Assembly: GCA_945901935.1 (NCBI GenBank)
Contig: CAMDLX010000011.1
Location: forward strand, 1-39,811
From: Bifidobacterium breve
GTDB taxonomy: Bacteria; Actinomycetota; Acidimicrobiia; Acidimicrobiales; Microtrichaceae
Direction: 5' to 3'
DNA length: 39,811 bases
Positions within the stretch are counted from its first letter, which is position 1. Every line of letters begins with the position of its first letter. A program made the position numbers and the translations under genes. Below, in pieces: positions 13,979-22,491 of the stretch. The notes under the pieces were generated by a model, which was not told the DNA's origin, searched no databases, and saw nothing but the letters and a program-made list of their open reading frames with translations.

Positions 13979-16429
13979 CTACCAGCGTCCAAAACCAACG
14001 GCCAAGAAGCGCCGGCGCGTTGCCTTTGAGACCAAGTCTCTAGCCGTATGGGCAATGGTGAGAGGCTCGGGCGATGCATCTGGTTTAGATGGTGCCTCTT
14101 CGGTTCCCACCACGAGCAGCAGGTCCTGTTCGGTTCCTACATAGGCCCAGTCCAGACGCTTTTCGGTTCGGAACTTCGTGATGCGAAGCCCAGCGGTGGC
14201 TCGCCCCTTGGTGGGTATCTCGGATGCGTCGGTCACCTTGGCAGTTTGTGAATCCGTAACTGTTAGCAGAATGGATTCCTCGTCAACAGCGCCTGCACCG
14301 ACCACGGTGGAGCCGTCAGAGAGTTTCATGCCGCCTACTCCGGACGCACCCCGGCCTTGGACTGGCACGGCATCCGCTTCGCATCGCATGGCTTGAGCGT
14401 TCGAGGCAATCACGGCGACGTCTTGACCATCGGGGGCTGAGAACGCAGCCAAGATGGAGTCTCCTGGTTTGAGTTTGATTGCAGTCTTGCCGGCAGGAGT
14501 TCCGACGAGTTCCTCGACGCTGATCCGTTTCATCATTCCTTGAGCAGTGACAAGCATGAGCGGCGGCGGTACGTCACCGCCACCTCCGCCGGCGGCGACA
14601 GCGGCCGTGACCAGAATCCGAATGCTCTCGCCTTTGTCGAGTGCGAACAGTTCGCTCAGCGCACTGCCCCTGCTGCGGCCCGAGACCTCGCCGATTGCCT
14701 CGACGCTGGTGGGAAACACACGCCCGCGGCTGGTGAGCCCCCAGAGTTGCGAGTGCGTTGTAGTTCCAACGCGTTGGATCAGAACATCGTGACGGCCGAA
14801 GGTGGCTGGCTTGGGCCCATCTACAGGCTCTCGGCCGATCATTCCTGATTGCGATAATGACACCACGCAGGCCTCTTCGACCCTGGCAGCGGCAACCTCG
14901 GCAGCTACGTCTTCAAGGGAGACGTCTTCAAGTTGTTCGGGGCTGATAATTCGGGAGCGCCGTGGGGAATCGAAGCACTCAACCATCTCTTCAAGTTCCT
15001 TCAATACAATGGTGCGTTGGCGCTGCTCAGAGGACAGGATTTTGTTGTAGTCCTCGATTTGGCCGCGTAGCTCGCTTGCCTCGGTCTCGAGTTCGAGCTT
15101 GGCTAAGGCCGTCAGGCGCCGTAGCTGCATATCCAAGATGTGAACTGCCTGCACGTCAGACAAGTTGAGCTGCTCAATCAGGCGAGAGCGGGCTTCCCCG
15201 ACATCTTGGGAGGAGCGAATAATCGACACCACAAGGTCGATTGCATCAAGCGCAAGCAGCAGACCCTCGAGTAGGTGGAGCCGGCGTTCTGCTTTGTCGA
15301 GCCTGAATTGGGTTCGGCGCCGCACAACGTCAAGGCGATGTTCAATGTAGTGATGGCATAACTCGTAGAGTCCGACAGTGGTCGGGTTGCCATCGATCAG
15401 CACCACGTTATTTACCCCGAAGGTCTCTTCCAGGGGAGTCTGGCGGAACAGGTCTGTCAGCACACCGCGAGCATTCGCACCGGGCCGAAGTTCAATCTCT
15501 AGGCGCAGACCAGTCTTGCGATCCGATAGGTCCTTGATGTCGGTCACCATCGGAAGCTTCTCTGCTCGCATGAGTTCGCGAACCCGAGCCACGACCCGCT
15601 CGGGGCCGACCTGGTATGGCAACTCGGTGACGATGAGCCCCTGGCGGGCCCGAGTCAGATTGACGATCTCGACTTTTGCTCGGATACGGAAACTGCCACG
15701 GCCCGTCTCGAGAGCCTCTCGGATGCTGTCATCGATGATGATGCCGCCGGAGGGAAAATCGGGACCCGGAAGCACCTGCATGAGTTCTTCGATTGTGGGC
15801 CTTGGCCTACGTTTAGTCATCACCAACTTGATGGCTTCGGCAACCTCCCCCAAGTTGTGACTCGCCATATTCGTTGCCATGCCCACAGCAATGCCAGTAG
15901 TGCCATTGACCAACAGATTGGGCAGCCGTGCTGGAAGGTAGAGCGGTTCTTCGTTCTCGCCATCAAAGGTGGCGCGCATCTCGACTGTGTCCTCGTCGAT
16001 TTCGCTGAGCATCTCCATTGCGGCCTGCGTCAGGCGACATTCGGTATAGCGATGCGCAGCCGGTGGATCATCCAGGCTGCCGAAGTTTCCGTGCGGATCA
16101 ATCAGGGTGATATTGCGACTGAAATCTTGACCCATTTTGGTGAGGGCATCGTAAATAGAGCCATCGCCGTGAGGGTGATACTTGCCCATGGTGTCGCCGA
16201 CCACGCCGGCACATTTTCGGTGTGGTCGGTCTGGGCGAAGGCCGTTGTTCGCCATTGAATGCAAAATCCGGCGTTGAACGGGCTTGAGGCCATCGCGAAT
16301 ATCTGGGATGGCGCGAGCAGTGATGACCGAGAGTGAATAGGCGAGGTAGGAGTTCTCCATCTCGTCTGTGACGGGCACATCAATAACTTCTCGGGCAAAG
16401 CTCCCGAATAACTCTTCTTGGCGTGGCAT
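13979..16429 (-). CDS. parC: Type IIA topoisomerase subunit A (ParC/GyrA family)
   Basis: An 816-residue DNA breakage-reunion subunit. The winged-helix region carries RDGLKPVQRRILHSM, KYHPHGDGSIYDAL and the catalytic tyrosine Y128 in AAHRYTECRL. The tower and coiled-coil regions follow, then a C-terminal beta-propeller of repeats (TSRGRVFPTSVEAIGE, TAQGMMKRISVEEL, TDSQTAKVTDASEIP). The seven-residue GyrA box (QRRGGKG) that lets gyrase wrap DNA is not present; the corresponding place reads GRSRGSA, which supports topoisomerase IV-type activity (decatenation) over gyrase. It partners the parE product encoded 3.4 kb downstream on the same strand. The amidase gene is divergent. Confidence 0.92.
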   Translation of the reverse strand: MPRQEELFGSFAREVIDVPVTDEMENSYLAYSLSVITARAIPDIRDGLKPVQRRILHSMANNGLRPDRPHRKCAGVVGDTMGKYHPHGDGSIYDALTKMGQDFSRNITLIDPHGNFGSLDDPPAAHRYTECRLTQAAMEMLSEIDEDTVEMRATFDGENEEPLYLPARLPNLLVNGTTGIAVGMATNMASHNLGEVAEAIKLVMTKRRPRPTIEELMQVLPGPDFPSGGIIIDDSIREALETGRGSFRIRAKVEIVNLTRARQGLIVTELPYQVGPERVVARVRELMRAEKLPMVTDIKDLSDRKTGLRLEIELRPGANARGVLTDLFRQTPLEETFGVNNVVLIDGNPTTVGLYELCHHYIEHRLDVVRRRTQFRLDKAERRLHLLEGLLLALDAIDLVVSIIRSSQDVGEARSRLIEQLNLSDVQAVHILDMQLRRLTALAKLELETEASELRGQIEDYNKILSSEQRQRTIVLKELEEMVECFDSPRRSRIISPEQLEDVSLEDVAAEVAAARVEEACVVSLSQSGMIGREPVDGPKPATFGRHDVLIQRVGTTTHSQLWGLTSRGRVFPTSVEAIGEVSGRSRGSALSELFALDKGESIRILVTAAVAAGGGGGDVPPPLMLVTAQGMMKRISVEELVGTPAGKTAIKLKPGDSILAAFSAPDGQDVAVIASNAQAMRCEADAVPVQGRGASGVGGMKLSDGSTVVGAGAVDEESILLTVTDSQTAKVTDASEIPTKGRATAGLRITKFRTEKRLDWAYVGTEQDLLLVVGTEEAPSKPDASPEPLTIAHTARDLVSKATRRRFLAVGFGRW

Positions 16430-16557
16430 CCGCTCATTCTTTCAGGGCCGAGAGACACTCTGGTGACAGTGCCCGAGAGCGCGGCAACAGTGACCTTGAT
16501 AGAGCAATATTTTGACCACGGGTGGAACTCAGTCAGTGGTGTCGTGCATGCTTGTGT

Positions 16558-18114
16558 ATGACTGATACACCGTGGTTAGGCGATGCATGCTCATTAGTGG
16601 ACGCGTTTCGCGCTGGAGAACGCTCCCCGAAAGAGGAACTGCAGGCAACCTACGACGCGATTGATCGCAGCGACCTGAACTGCTTTTCCTTCCTCGACCA
16701 AGAGCGAGCGTTGCAGGCCGCAAGCTCGGCAGACCTGACCAAGCCTTTCGGTGGAGTACCCACTGGGATCAAAGAACTTGATCAAGTCAAGGGCTGGCCC
16801 GACACGGGCGCCTCGCTGGTATTCAAAGATCGAATTGCGTCGGCAGACAGTGAACTAGTGCGCAGATTTGTAGAGGATGGCGGTGCAGTTCCCGTTGGTC
16901 TGACTACAGCCTCAGAGTTTGGTGGGCTGAATGTGAGCGTGACCAAACTGAATGGCATCGCTCATAACCCGTGGCAGCACGGAAAGACTGCGGGCGGCTC
17001 CTCGGGTGGAAGTGCAGCCGCTGTGGCCGGCGGACTTGTCAGCATTGCCTCGGGCGGCGATGGCGGAGGGTCGATTCGCATACCCGCTGGTTACTGCGGC
17101 CTTCTCGGAATGAAGGGCACCTACGGGAGAATCTCTCGAGGCCCGCATGCCTACTTCCGTCCCGGCACGGTGGTGGTCGGCAGCCTTGCCCGCTCGGTTC
17201 GAGATGCAGCACGCTTTTATGACGTCTGCGCCGGTCTAGATCCACACGATCCGTCGAGTCTTCCCGACCCAGGTAACTGGGAGAAGCAACTTGGCAGCAG
17301 CGATCTTGCTGGCCGCCGAGTTGCCGTGTTGCCCTCTATTGCAGGGGTTTCGCTCGAGCCTGGAGTTGAGAAGCTTCTGCGTGAGCAGGCCTCGGAGTTG
17401 ATTGCCTCAGCCGGAATGGTCGAGGTAGAGATCAGCTTGGAGTTGCCAAACCTGGCGGCTCAGTGGGCGATGGGAAACCTTTCTACCTTGCTGGCTGAGT
17501 TTGGTCCCCTGTGGCCGAAGTGCGCTCCGCTGCTCACCGACGAGATCGCCATGGGAACCATTTTGGCTCAGGCCATGTACAACTTGAATCTGGCTGCAGT
17601 TGCCGAGCAGCAGAGGATTGAAGCAAACGCCGCTATGGCAGGGGCCTTTGAGAAGGTTGATTACATCATCTCGAGTACCAACCCCGGCCCAGCGTTTGCA
17701 GCCGATGCAACTACCTCGAGTCCTACTGACAATTTCTTGGATCAGGCAAAGTCATCCTCCGCTGCACGCGTAGCGTTCAAGGGCCTGATGGCAAGTCTGC
17801 GAGTCTTGAACGCTGGCTTCCCAAGAATGTCGAACTCACTCATTGAGGCAGTGGTGGACAAAGTCCCAGACTTAGTCACCATGGGTGGACTCACCATCAT
17901 CTCGAACATTTACGGAAATCCGGCAGTGTCGATTCCGGTCGGTACGGTGAATGACCTACCGGTCGGCATGCAGGTGTTAGCCCGTCACCATCGAGATGCA
18001 GAACTCTTTGATGTTGCGCTACACGTGGAACGAGAGAATCCGTGGCCTCTCGTTGCACCAGCAGTGAGCGCTGGCTCTGGCTCTCTCACTGACTCTGTCA
18101 CTGCAACTGTCTAG
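16558..18114 (+). CDS. Amidase signature family enzyme
   Basis: The track starts at a GTG at 16522; the ATG at 16558 (MTDTPWLGDA) fits the family better, giving 518 residues. The Ser-cisSer-Lys triad is visible: lysine K72 in PTGIKELD, the glycine-serine loop GGSSGGSAAAVAGGL (146-160) and the nucleophile S172 in DGGGSIRIPAGYCGLLG. Family members hydrolyse carboxamides to acids and ammonia; GatA is excluded because no gatB or gatC is nearby and the protein is a stand-alone type. The substrate is unknown. No clear Shine-Dalgarno sequence precedes the ATG. It diverges from parC and converges on an SDR gene. Confidence 0.92.
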   Translation: MTDTPWLGDACSLVDAFRAGERSPKEELQATYDAIDRSDLNCFSFLDQERALQAASSADLTKPFGGVPTGIKELDQVKGWPDTGASLVFKDRIASADSELVRRFVEDGGAVPVGLTTASEFGGLNVSVTKLNGIAHNPWQHGKTAGGSSGGSAAAVAGGLVSIASGGDGGGSIRIPAGYCGLLGMKGTYGRISRGPHAYFRPGTVVVGSLARSVRDAARFYDVCAGLDPHDPSSLPDPGNWEKQLGSSDLAGRRVAVLPSIAGVSLEPGVEKLLREQASELIASAGMVEVEISLELPNLAAQWAMGNLSTLLAEFGPLWPKCAPLLTDEIAMGTILAQAMYNLNLAAVAEQQRIEANAAMAGAFEKVDYIISSTNPGPAFAADATTSSPTDNFLDQAKSSSAARVAFKGLMASLRVLNAGFPRMSNSLIEAVVDKVPDLVTMGGLTIISNIYGNPAVSIPVGTVNDLPVGMQVLARHHRDAELFDVALHVERENPWPLVAPAVSAGSGSLTDSVTATV

Positions 18115-18150
18115 GCAGGCCCTGTACAGGCCCGATTCTTTAGAGGCCTA
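18112..18150. terminator. Possible bidirectional terminator between amidase and SDR genes
   Basis: The 25-base gap between two convergent genes contains the palindrome CCTGTACAGG (18121-18130) flanked by GG/CC, inside wider arms TAGGC (18112-18116) and GCCTA (18146-18150). GATTCTTT follows on the plus strand. Stem stability was judged by eye only. Confidence 0.35.
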
Positions 18151-18949
18151 AGAGTTCAACAAGTCCGTGTTCATGGCCAGCCGTGTAGCCGCCGTCCACT
18201 GCTACTGCCTGCCCTGTCATGAACGAGGCATCATGGGACAGCAGGAATGCAGCGACAGCAGCAATCTCGGAGGGCTGTCCGAAGCGACGAATCATGTGAG
18301 CCCTACGGAAGGAGTCACGGACCTCTTCCATGCCAGGCATATTAAAGACTTCGTCTGTCATCGGCGTTTCGATAAACCCGGGACAGACGGCATTCGCCCG
18401 AATGTTCTGTCCGCCGTAGTCAATCGCTAGGTTCTTGGTGAGCAGCACGACCCCACCTTTGGAAGCGTTATAGGCGCTGCCACCTGTGGTTCCTTCAAGG
18501 CCCTCAACGCTTGAGACTGTCACGATGGAACCGCGACTGCTGTGGCCTGCAGGATCTGTCAGCGGTTCCTGCGCAAGCATTGCCTTCAGCACAAACTTGC
18601 ATGCGATATAGGTGCCAGTCAGATTGATGGAAATGATCCGATCCCATTCCTCCTGAGGAAGGTCATGAACGGCTCCGCCTCCGGCTACTCCGGCAGCAGT
18701 CATGAGCCCATCGATGCGTCCGAACTTTTGAACCGTCGCAGCTACCGCGGCTTCGACTGCGACAGCATCACGAACGTCCACCGAGAGAAACTCGAAGCGA
18801 CCATCGTGACCAGAAAGTTCACTCGTCGGTTCTTGGATATCAATGCCAAAAACGCATGCTCCATCAGCGAGCAGGCGCTCCACGGTGGCAAAGCCAATTC
18901 CCGAAGCAGCTCCGGTCACGAGCACGGTCTGACCTTCAAAACGGTTCAT
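18140..18949 (-). CDS. Short-chain dehydrogenase/reductase (SDR)
   Basis: A 269-residue classical SDR. The Rossmann motif TGAASGIG is at about 13-20, an acidic residue ends beta-2 (FGIDI, suggesting NAD), the NAG-equivalent region reads TAAGVAGG, the catalytic serine is in VTVSSVEG, and the YxxxK pair is in SAYNASKGG. CPGFIETPM follows and the C-terminus contains AVDGGYTAG. It interconverts an alcohol and a ketone. It lies 15 bases after the LLM oxidoreductase gene, with AGGAG upstream of its ATG, so the two are probably one transcript and may act on the same lipid or steroid-like substrate; that is inference. Confidence 0.93.
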   Translation of the reverse strand: MNRFEGQTVLVTGAASGIGFATVERLLADGACVFGIDIQEPTSELSGHDGRFEFLSVDVRDAVAVEAAVAATVQKFGRIDGLMTAAGVAGGGAVHDLPQEEWDRIISINLTGTYIACKFVLKAMLAQEPLTDPAGHSSRGSIVTVSSVEGLEGTTGGSAYNASKGGVVLLTKNLAIDYGGQNIRANAVCPGFIETPMTDEVFNMPGMEEVRDSFRRAHMIRRFGQPSEIAAVAAFLLSHDASFMTGQAVAVDGGYTAGHEHGLVELLGL

Positions 18950-18964
18950 TGTGCAGTACTCCTA

Positions 18965-19993
18965 TTAGGCGGGAAGAATAAGTTCGGCTGCTTGACGCAG
19001 TTCGTCGGTGGTGCCGGCATGAACCAAGATCTCGGTAACGGCCGACTCCTTCCAAGCGGCAACGCGATCCGCAATGCGTGCGGGTGTACCCACAAGTGAA
19101 ATCTCGTCTGCAAACGACACAGGAACTTCACCGATTGCCTGATCAGCCTTGCCGTCAAAGAACAAGTCTTGGATCTTCTCGGCCTGCTTGCCGAGGCCCA
19201 TTCGAGCAGCAAGTTTCGTGTGATAATTCTGCCCCTTTGCGCCCATCCCGCCAATGTAAAAGGCCAGCATCGCTCGGGTCCCGCCGAGGGCTGCCTCGAT
19301 GGTTTCCGGGCGATCGTCCGGCGTCACGATGAAGGCCGAGAGTGCTGCAACCTCAAAGTCATCTGCTGCAGCCTCGAGCTGATCGGAGTAGACCTCTTGG
19401 CGGTACGGGGAGTAGTACAGCGGCAACCAGCCATCGGCAATCTCGGCAGTTTGAGTGACGTTCTTGGGGCCTTCCGCTCCGAGGTAAATCGGGATTCGGC
19501 GACGAAGTGGATGCACGATGGACTTGAGGGGCTTGCCGAGACCGATGCTGCCCTCACCTGAGTAGGGATGCTGATGAAACTCGCCCTGATAATTGAGCGG
19601 TTCCTCGCGTGCCATCACCTGTCGAATGATCTCTACGTATTCGCGAGTTCGAGCAAGTGGCTTACTCGAGGGCCTTCCGTACCACCCTTCGACCACCTGC
19701 GGCCCAGAGACCCCAAGGCCAAGCATGAAGCGACCATTCGACAGATAGTCCATGGTGATGGCGGACATAGCTGTAGCCGTTGGCGTGCGTGCGGCAAGTT
19801 GCATCACGGATGTCCCAAGCCGGATGCGGTCAGTCTTGGCCGCTAAGAACGCAAGGGGTGTCAGGGCATCGGAACCCCAGGCTTCTGCGGTCCACACCGA
19901 GGTGAAGCCCAAGCGTTCTGCCACGACGGCACGTTCCACCCAATCCGGCGAGGGCATCTGCCCCCAGTATCCGAGCTGAAGTCCGAGTTGCAT
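18965..19993 (-). CDS. LLM-class F420-dependent oxidoreductase
   Basis: A 342-residue luciferase-like monooxygenase-fold protein: MQLGLQLGYWGQMPSPDW at the start, AERLGFTSVWTAEAWGSDAL, TDRIRLGTSVMQLAARTP, ITMDYLSNGRFMLGLGVSGPQVVEGWYG, and the phosphate-binding region RRIPIYLGAEGPKNVTQTAEIADGW. These strings match the mycobacterial-type group that uses coenzyme F420 for hydride transfer to a range of substrates. The cofactor is inferred from family. AGGAG lies 5 bases before the ATG. An enoyl-CoA hydratase gene ends 68 bases upstream, and an SDR follows, so it probably sits in a catabolic transcript. Confidence 0.92.
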   Translation of the reverse strand: MQLGLQLGYWGQMPSPDWVERAVVAERLGFTSVWTAEAWGSDALTPLAFLAAKTDRIRLGTSVMQLAARTPTATAMSAITMDYLSNGRFMLGLGVSGPQVVEGWYGRPSSKPLARTREYVEIIRQVMAREEPLNYQGEFHQHPYSGEGSIGLGKPLKSIVHPLRRRIPIYLGAEGPKNVTQTAEIADGWLPLYYSPYRQEVYSDQLEAAADDFEVAALSAFIVTPDDRPETIEAALGGTRAMLAFYIGGMGAKGQNYHTKLAARMGLGKQAEKIQDLFFDGKADQAIGEVPVSFADEISLVGTPARIADRVAAWKESAVTEILVHAGTTDELRQAAELILPA

Positions 19994-20009
19994 GTGATCT
20001 CCTGAAATC

Positions 20010-20037
20010 TGTATTTCTAGTGCTGTATTTCTGGTGT
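20010..20037. repeat. 14-bp tandem duplication between the LLM and enoyl-CoA hydratase genes
   Basis: TGTATTTCTAGTGC (20010-20023) is followed directly by TGTATTTCTGGTGT (20024-20037), differing by two bases. A degenerate third copy (TTTCTGGTGCT) lies near 20049. It is immediately downstream of the enoyl-CoA hydratase stop, seen from the minus strand. Confidence 0.65.
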
Positions 20038-20061
20038 TAGCTGCTTGCTTTCTGGTGCTGG

Positions 20062-20943
20062 CTACTTGCCCTGAAAGTTTGGCTTGCGCTTCTCTTTGAA
20101 TGCACGCGGGCCTTCACGGGCATCCTCCGAGCCGAACACGTCCCATCCGTAGGTGAACTCGTGCTCAAGGGCCTCGTCTTGACGCATGCCATTGGTCTCT
20201 CGCAGAGTGCGCAGGATTGCCTTGACCGAGAGAGGGCCGTTCTCGCAGATTTGCTGGCCAATTTCGATGGCCTTTGCGAGGGCTTCGCCATCCTCAACCA
20301 CATAGCCAATCAAGCCAATCTGCAACGCCTCTTCGGCGGAGATGTGGCGGCCGGTGAGCAACAGATCACACGCAATGGTGTACGGAATTTGCCGAGGAAT
20401 ACGAACCACGGATCCGCCCATTGGGTAGAGCGACCATTTCACCTCTGAGATGCCGAACTTGGTTGAGCGGCCAGCCACACGAATCTCGGTGGCTCCGAGT
20501 AGTTCGGTACCGCCAGCGATTGCTGCACCTTCGGCGGCCAGGATGATCGGGACATCTGGCTGCCAGGACCGCAAGAGAGCCTTCCAAGGCAAGTCCGGGT
20601 CAGCGGCTAGCCGAGCCGGAACATCAATCTCGCCTGGGGCGACATCGCCCTGATGTCCGCCAGCCATCTCTTTGAGATCGGCTCCAGAGCAGAAATCTCC
20701 ACCAGCGCCAGTCAGGACGATCGCGCGAATATCAGGATTCGTATCGGCCTCGATAAACGCGTCGAGCATCCGGACCAGCATCTCGCCATTGATGGCGTTC
20801 TTTCGCTCCGGCCGGTTCAGCGTGACGATCAACAGGTGTCCCTGGCGTTCGGTCAGAACTGCTGCTTCGTTCTCTGCTGCGTTTCCTGAACTGCTCTCTG
20901 AATTGCTGGCTGAACTGCTGTCTGAATTGCTCGGTGTGGTCAC
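20062..20943 (-). CDS. Enoyl-CoA hydratase/isomerase (crotonase) family protein
   Basis: A 293-residue protein with a Ser/Asn-rich N-terminal extension of about 25 residues, encoded by a 12-bp repeat, followed by a crotonase fold: [15 protein letters not shown], the oxyanion-hole strings [12 protein letters not shown] and AIAGGTELL, then the active-site stretch [21 protein letters not shown]. One catalytic-type glutamate (in SEVKW) aligns with crotonase E144; where crotonase has E164 this protein has aspartate (ACDLLLTG), so hydratase activity may be altered and isomerase or hydrolase activity is possible. The start is GTG with GAGGGAG 4 bases upstream. It is upstream of the LLM/SDR genes on the same strand. 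Confidence 0.9.
   Translation of the reverse strand: MTTPSNSDSSSASNSESSSGNAAENEAAVLTERQGHLLIVTLNRPERKNAINGEMLVRMLDAFIEADTNPDIRAIVLTGAGGDFCSGADLKEMAGGHQGDVAPGEIDVPARLAADPDLPWKALLRSWQPDVPIILAAEGAAIAGGTELLGATEIRVAGRSTKFGISEVKWSLYPMGGSVVRIPRQIPYTIACDLLLTGRHISAEEALQIGLIGYVVEDGEALAKAIEIGQQICENGPLSVKAILRTLRETNGMRQDEALEHEFTYGWDVFGSEDAREGPRAFKEKRKPNFQGK
20886..20933. repeat. 12-bp repeat, four copies, encoding the Ser-rich N-terminus of the enoyl-CoA hydratase
   Basis: Four 12-base units of the form CTGAAYTGCTNN run from 20886 to 20933, alternating CTGAACTGCT and CTGAATTGCT. They encode the low-complexity Ser/Asn/Glu N-terminal extension in frame, so copy changes lengthen or shorten the extension without a frameshift. 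Confidence 0.85.
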
Positions 20944-21020
20944 GGTACTCCCTCGTGATCGGTGCTCGATTAATTACGTGCAGGCACCATAGAGCAGAAC
21001 AAGAACGTGTTCTCATTTTG

Positions 21021-21114
21021 GCTGGTTCAGTCTGGGAAGACTGGCCCGATCAGTCTGGGAAGACTGTGCTGGTTCAGTCTGGGAAGACTGGCCCGATCAG
21101 TCTGGGAAGACTGT
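21021..21114. repeat. Perfect 47-bp tandem duplication carrying four 16-bp hairpin units
   Basis: The 47 bases at 21021-21067 recur exactly at 21068-21114. Each copy holds two units of CAGTCTGGGAAGACTG, an inverted repeat with 6-base arms and a 4-base loop. The four units start at 21028, 21051, 21075 and 21098, spaced 23, 24 and 23 bases. The last unit, read on the minus strand, encodes the final residues and stop of the AarF-like protein; the other three lie in the gap before the enoyl-CoA hydratase. It could act as a stacked terminator or RNA-stabilising structure. No T-tract follows. Confidence 0.9.
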
Positions 21115-22491
21115 GCCTGTCCTGGCGCGCAGTTCCTCGGCCGCCTCGGGGAAGACGTTGCTCAGCAGGAACGGGTCAGTGATCATTGCGTAGTCCGGGG
21201 CAAGTTCCTTGGTGTAGCGCTCGATATACAGAAGTTGCTTACCAACCAACATGAGTTCCTGCGGTGGAGTTCCGCCGAACTCCTTCATGAGCACAACGCT
21301 CGAGGTAATCAAGTCCCCGAGACTGACTGATGCCATGCCCGAGTCCAGAAGGGGACCCAGAATCATCCCGATGCGCTCTCCGATTTCCTCATCGGTGCCC
21401 ATATCAGCGGGGAACACCCCGACCCGACGGTAGGCCTGCGCTATCCGAAGAAATTCCCGATCGAATACGCAGGTGAAATACAGGTCGCGCACAACCTCTC
21501 GCCACTCGTTATCGAGTTCGCCCATGATTCCAAAGTCCAAGAAGCATGCCCGACCATCCTCAAGTAACCAGATGTTTCCCGCATGCATATCGCCATGGAA
21601 GGGGCCATGAACCAGAACTGCCTCGACCCAGACTTTGGCCCCTCTTCGCAGCAGCAATTCCCCGTCCACTCCACGCGCTTCGATCTCTTCGAATTGATCC
21701 ATGGGAATACCGCGAACACGTTCCATGCAGATGGTCCTTGGCCCGCAGTAATCCCAGTAGACCTCGGGCGCAGTAATCCAAGAGTTGTCGCCGAATGCCC
21801 CGATCTTGTCTCGGAAGCGTTGCTGATTCCAAGCTTCAAGTACGGGGTTGAGTTCTTGGGCGGTGAGGGCTGATAAGTCGGCCACCATGCCCAATAAGTT
21901 GGCACTTCTTCCCCAAGTGCTTCGCTGGCCGAGCCGCGCAATTGCTTGGAGTACCCGCAGGTCAGTAGTCATCTGCTGGCGCAGATTCGGGCGCTGAACT
22001 TTGACCACAGCCTCGCGTCCATCAAGCAGTGTGCAGGCGTGAACTTGTCCGATGGATGCCGCCGAGAGCGGTTCGTCCTCAAACGAGTTGAAGAGCTCGT
22101 GCAGCGGCCGGCCTAGGTCCTCGGACACAGTCAGTCGAACAAGTTCGGAACTAAAAGCCGGAACCTCGTCAAGGCATCTTCGAGCAGGCCCCGTGAGCCA
22201 AACGGGAAAGATCCCAGGCGAGGAGGCAACGATCTGACCGAGCTTGACGAAGGTCGGGCCGAGGCGCATGAATGCATCGATGAGCCCGTTAGCGGCTGCG
22301 TCAGCAAAGCTTGAGTATGAAGAGGTAAAGCGCCGTGGTAGGGCCAGCAGGGTGCACCAGATGCAGACCAGGCCTACCGTGATGACTCGCCTGAGTTCGG
22401 CGAATCCAAACTTGTCCAGATCAGGCTCAGTGGTAGCAAGGTCCCGTGGCCTTGGCCCAGTTGCCAGCGGGCCCCCTTCAAAAGTGCTCAC
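21097..22491 (-). CDS. AarF/UbiB/ABC1 atypical kinase-like protein
   Basis: A 464-residue protein with UbiB-family signatures. The KxGQ motif is in FVKLGQIVASSPGIFP, the alanine-rich loop in PLSAASIGQVHAC, a lysine in AVVKVQRPN, the catalytic-loop motif in HGDMHAGNIWLL and the metal-binding DFG in LDFGIMGELD. A hydrophobic segment is present near residues 35-55, and there is no C-terminal membrane pair. The family are atypical ATP-binding proteins linked to isoprenoid-quinone and lipid homeostasis. It starts with GTG overlapping the SDR stop by 4 bases and is the last of four such overlapping genes, suggesting a lipid role. The C-terminal VFPD and stop are encoded by a downstream-repeated hairpin unit. 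Confidence 0.92.
   Translation of the reverse strand: MSTFEGGPLATGPRPRDLATTEPDLDKFGFAELRRVITVGLVCIWCTLLALPRRFTSSYSSFADAAANGLIDAFMRLGPTFVKLGQIVASSPGIFPVWLTGPARRCLDEVPAFSSELVRLTVSEDLGRPLHELFNSFEDEPLSAASIGQVHACTLLDGREAVVKVQRPNLRQQMTTDLRVLQAIARLGQRSTWGRSANLLGMVADLSALTAQELNPVLEAWNQQRFRDKIGAFGDNSWITAPEVYWDYCGPRTICMERVRGIPMDQFEEIEARGVDGELLLRRGAKVWVEAVLVHGPFHGDMHAGNIWLLEDGRACFLDFGIMGELDNEWREVVRDLYFTCVFDREFLRIAQAYRRVGVFPADMGTDEEIGERIGMILGPLLDSGMASVSLGDLITSSVVLMKEFGGTPPQELMLVGKQLLYIERYTKELAPDYAMITDPFLLSNVFPEAAEELRARTGTVFPD

Noticed and set aside
16522-16557. Upstream GTG start for the amidase
   Set aside because: The added 12 residues (Trp/Cys-rich) do not fit the family N-terminus and no ribosome site precedes the GTG.
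21028-21113. Regular repeats that might be a small CRISPR array
   Set aside because: The units are 16 bases with 7-8-base gaps that are themselves repeated, so there are no unique spacers of about 30 bases, and no cas genes are nearby.
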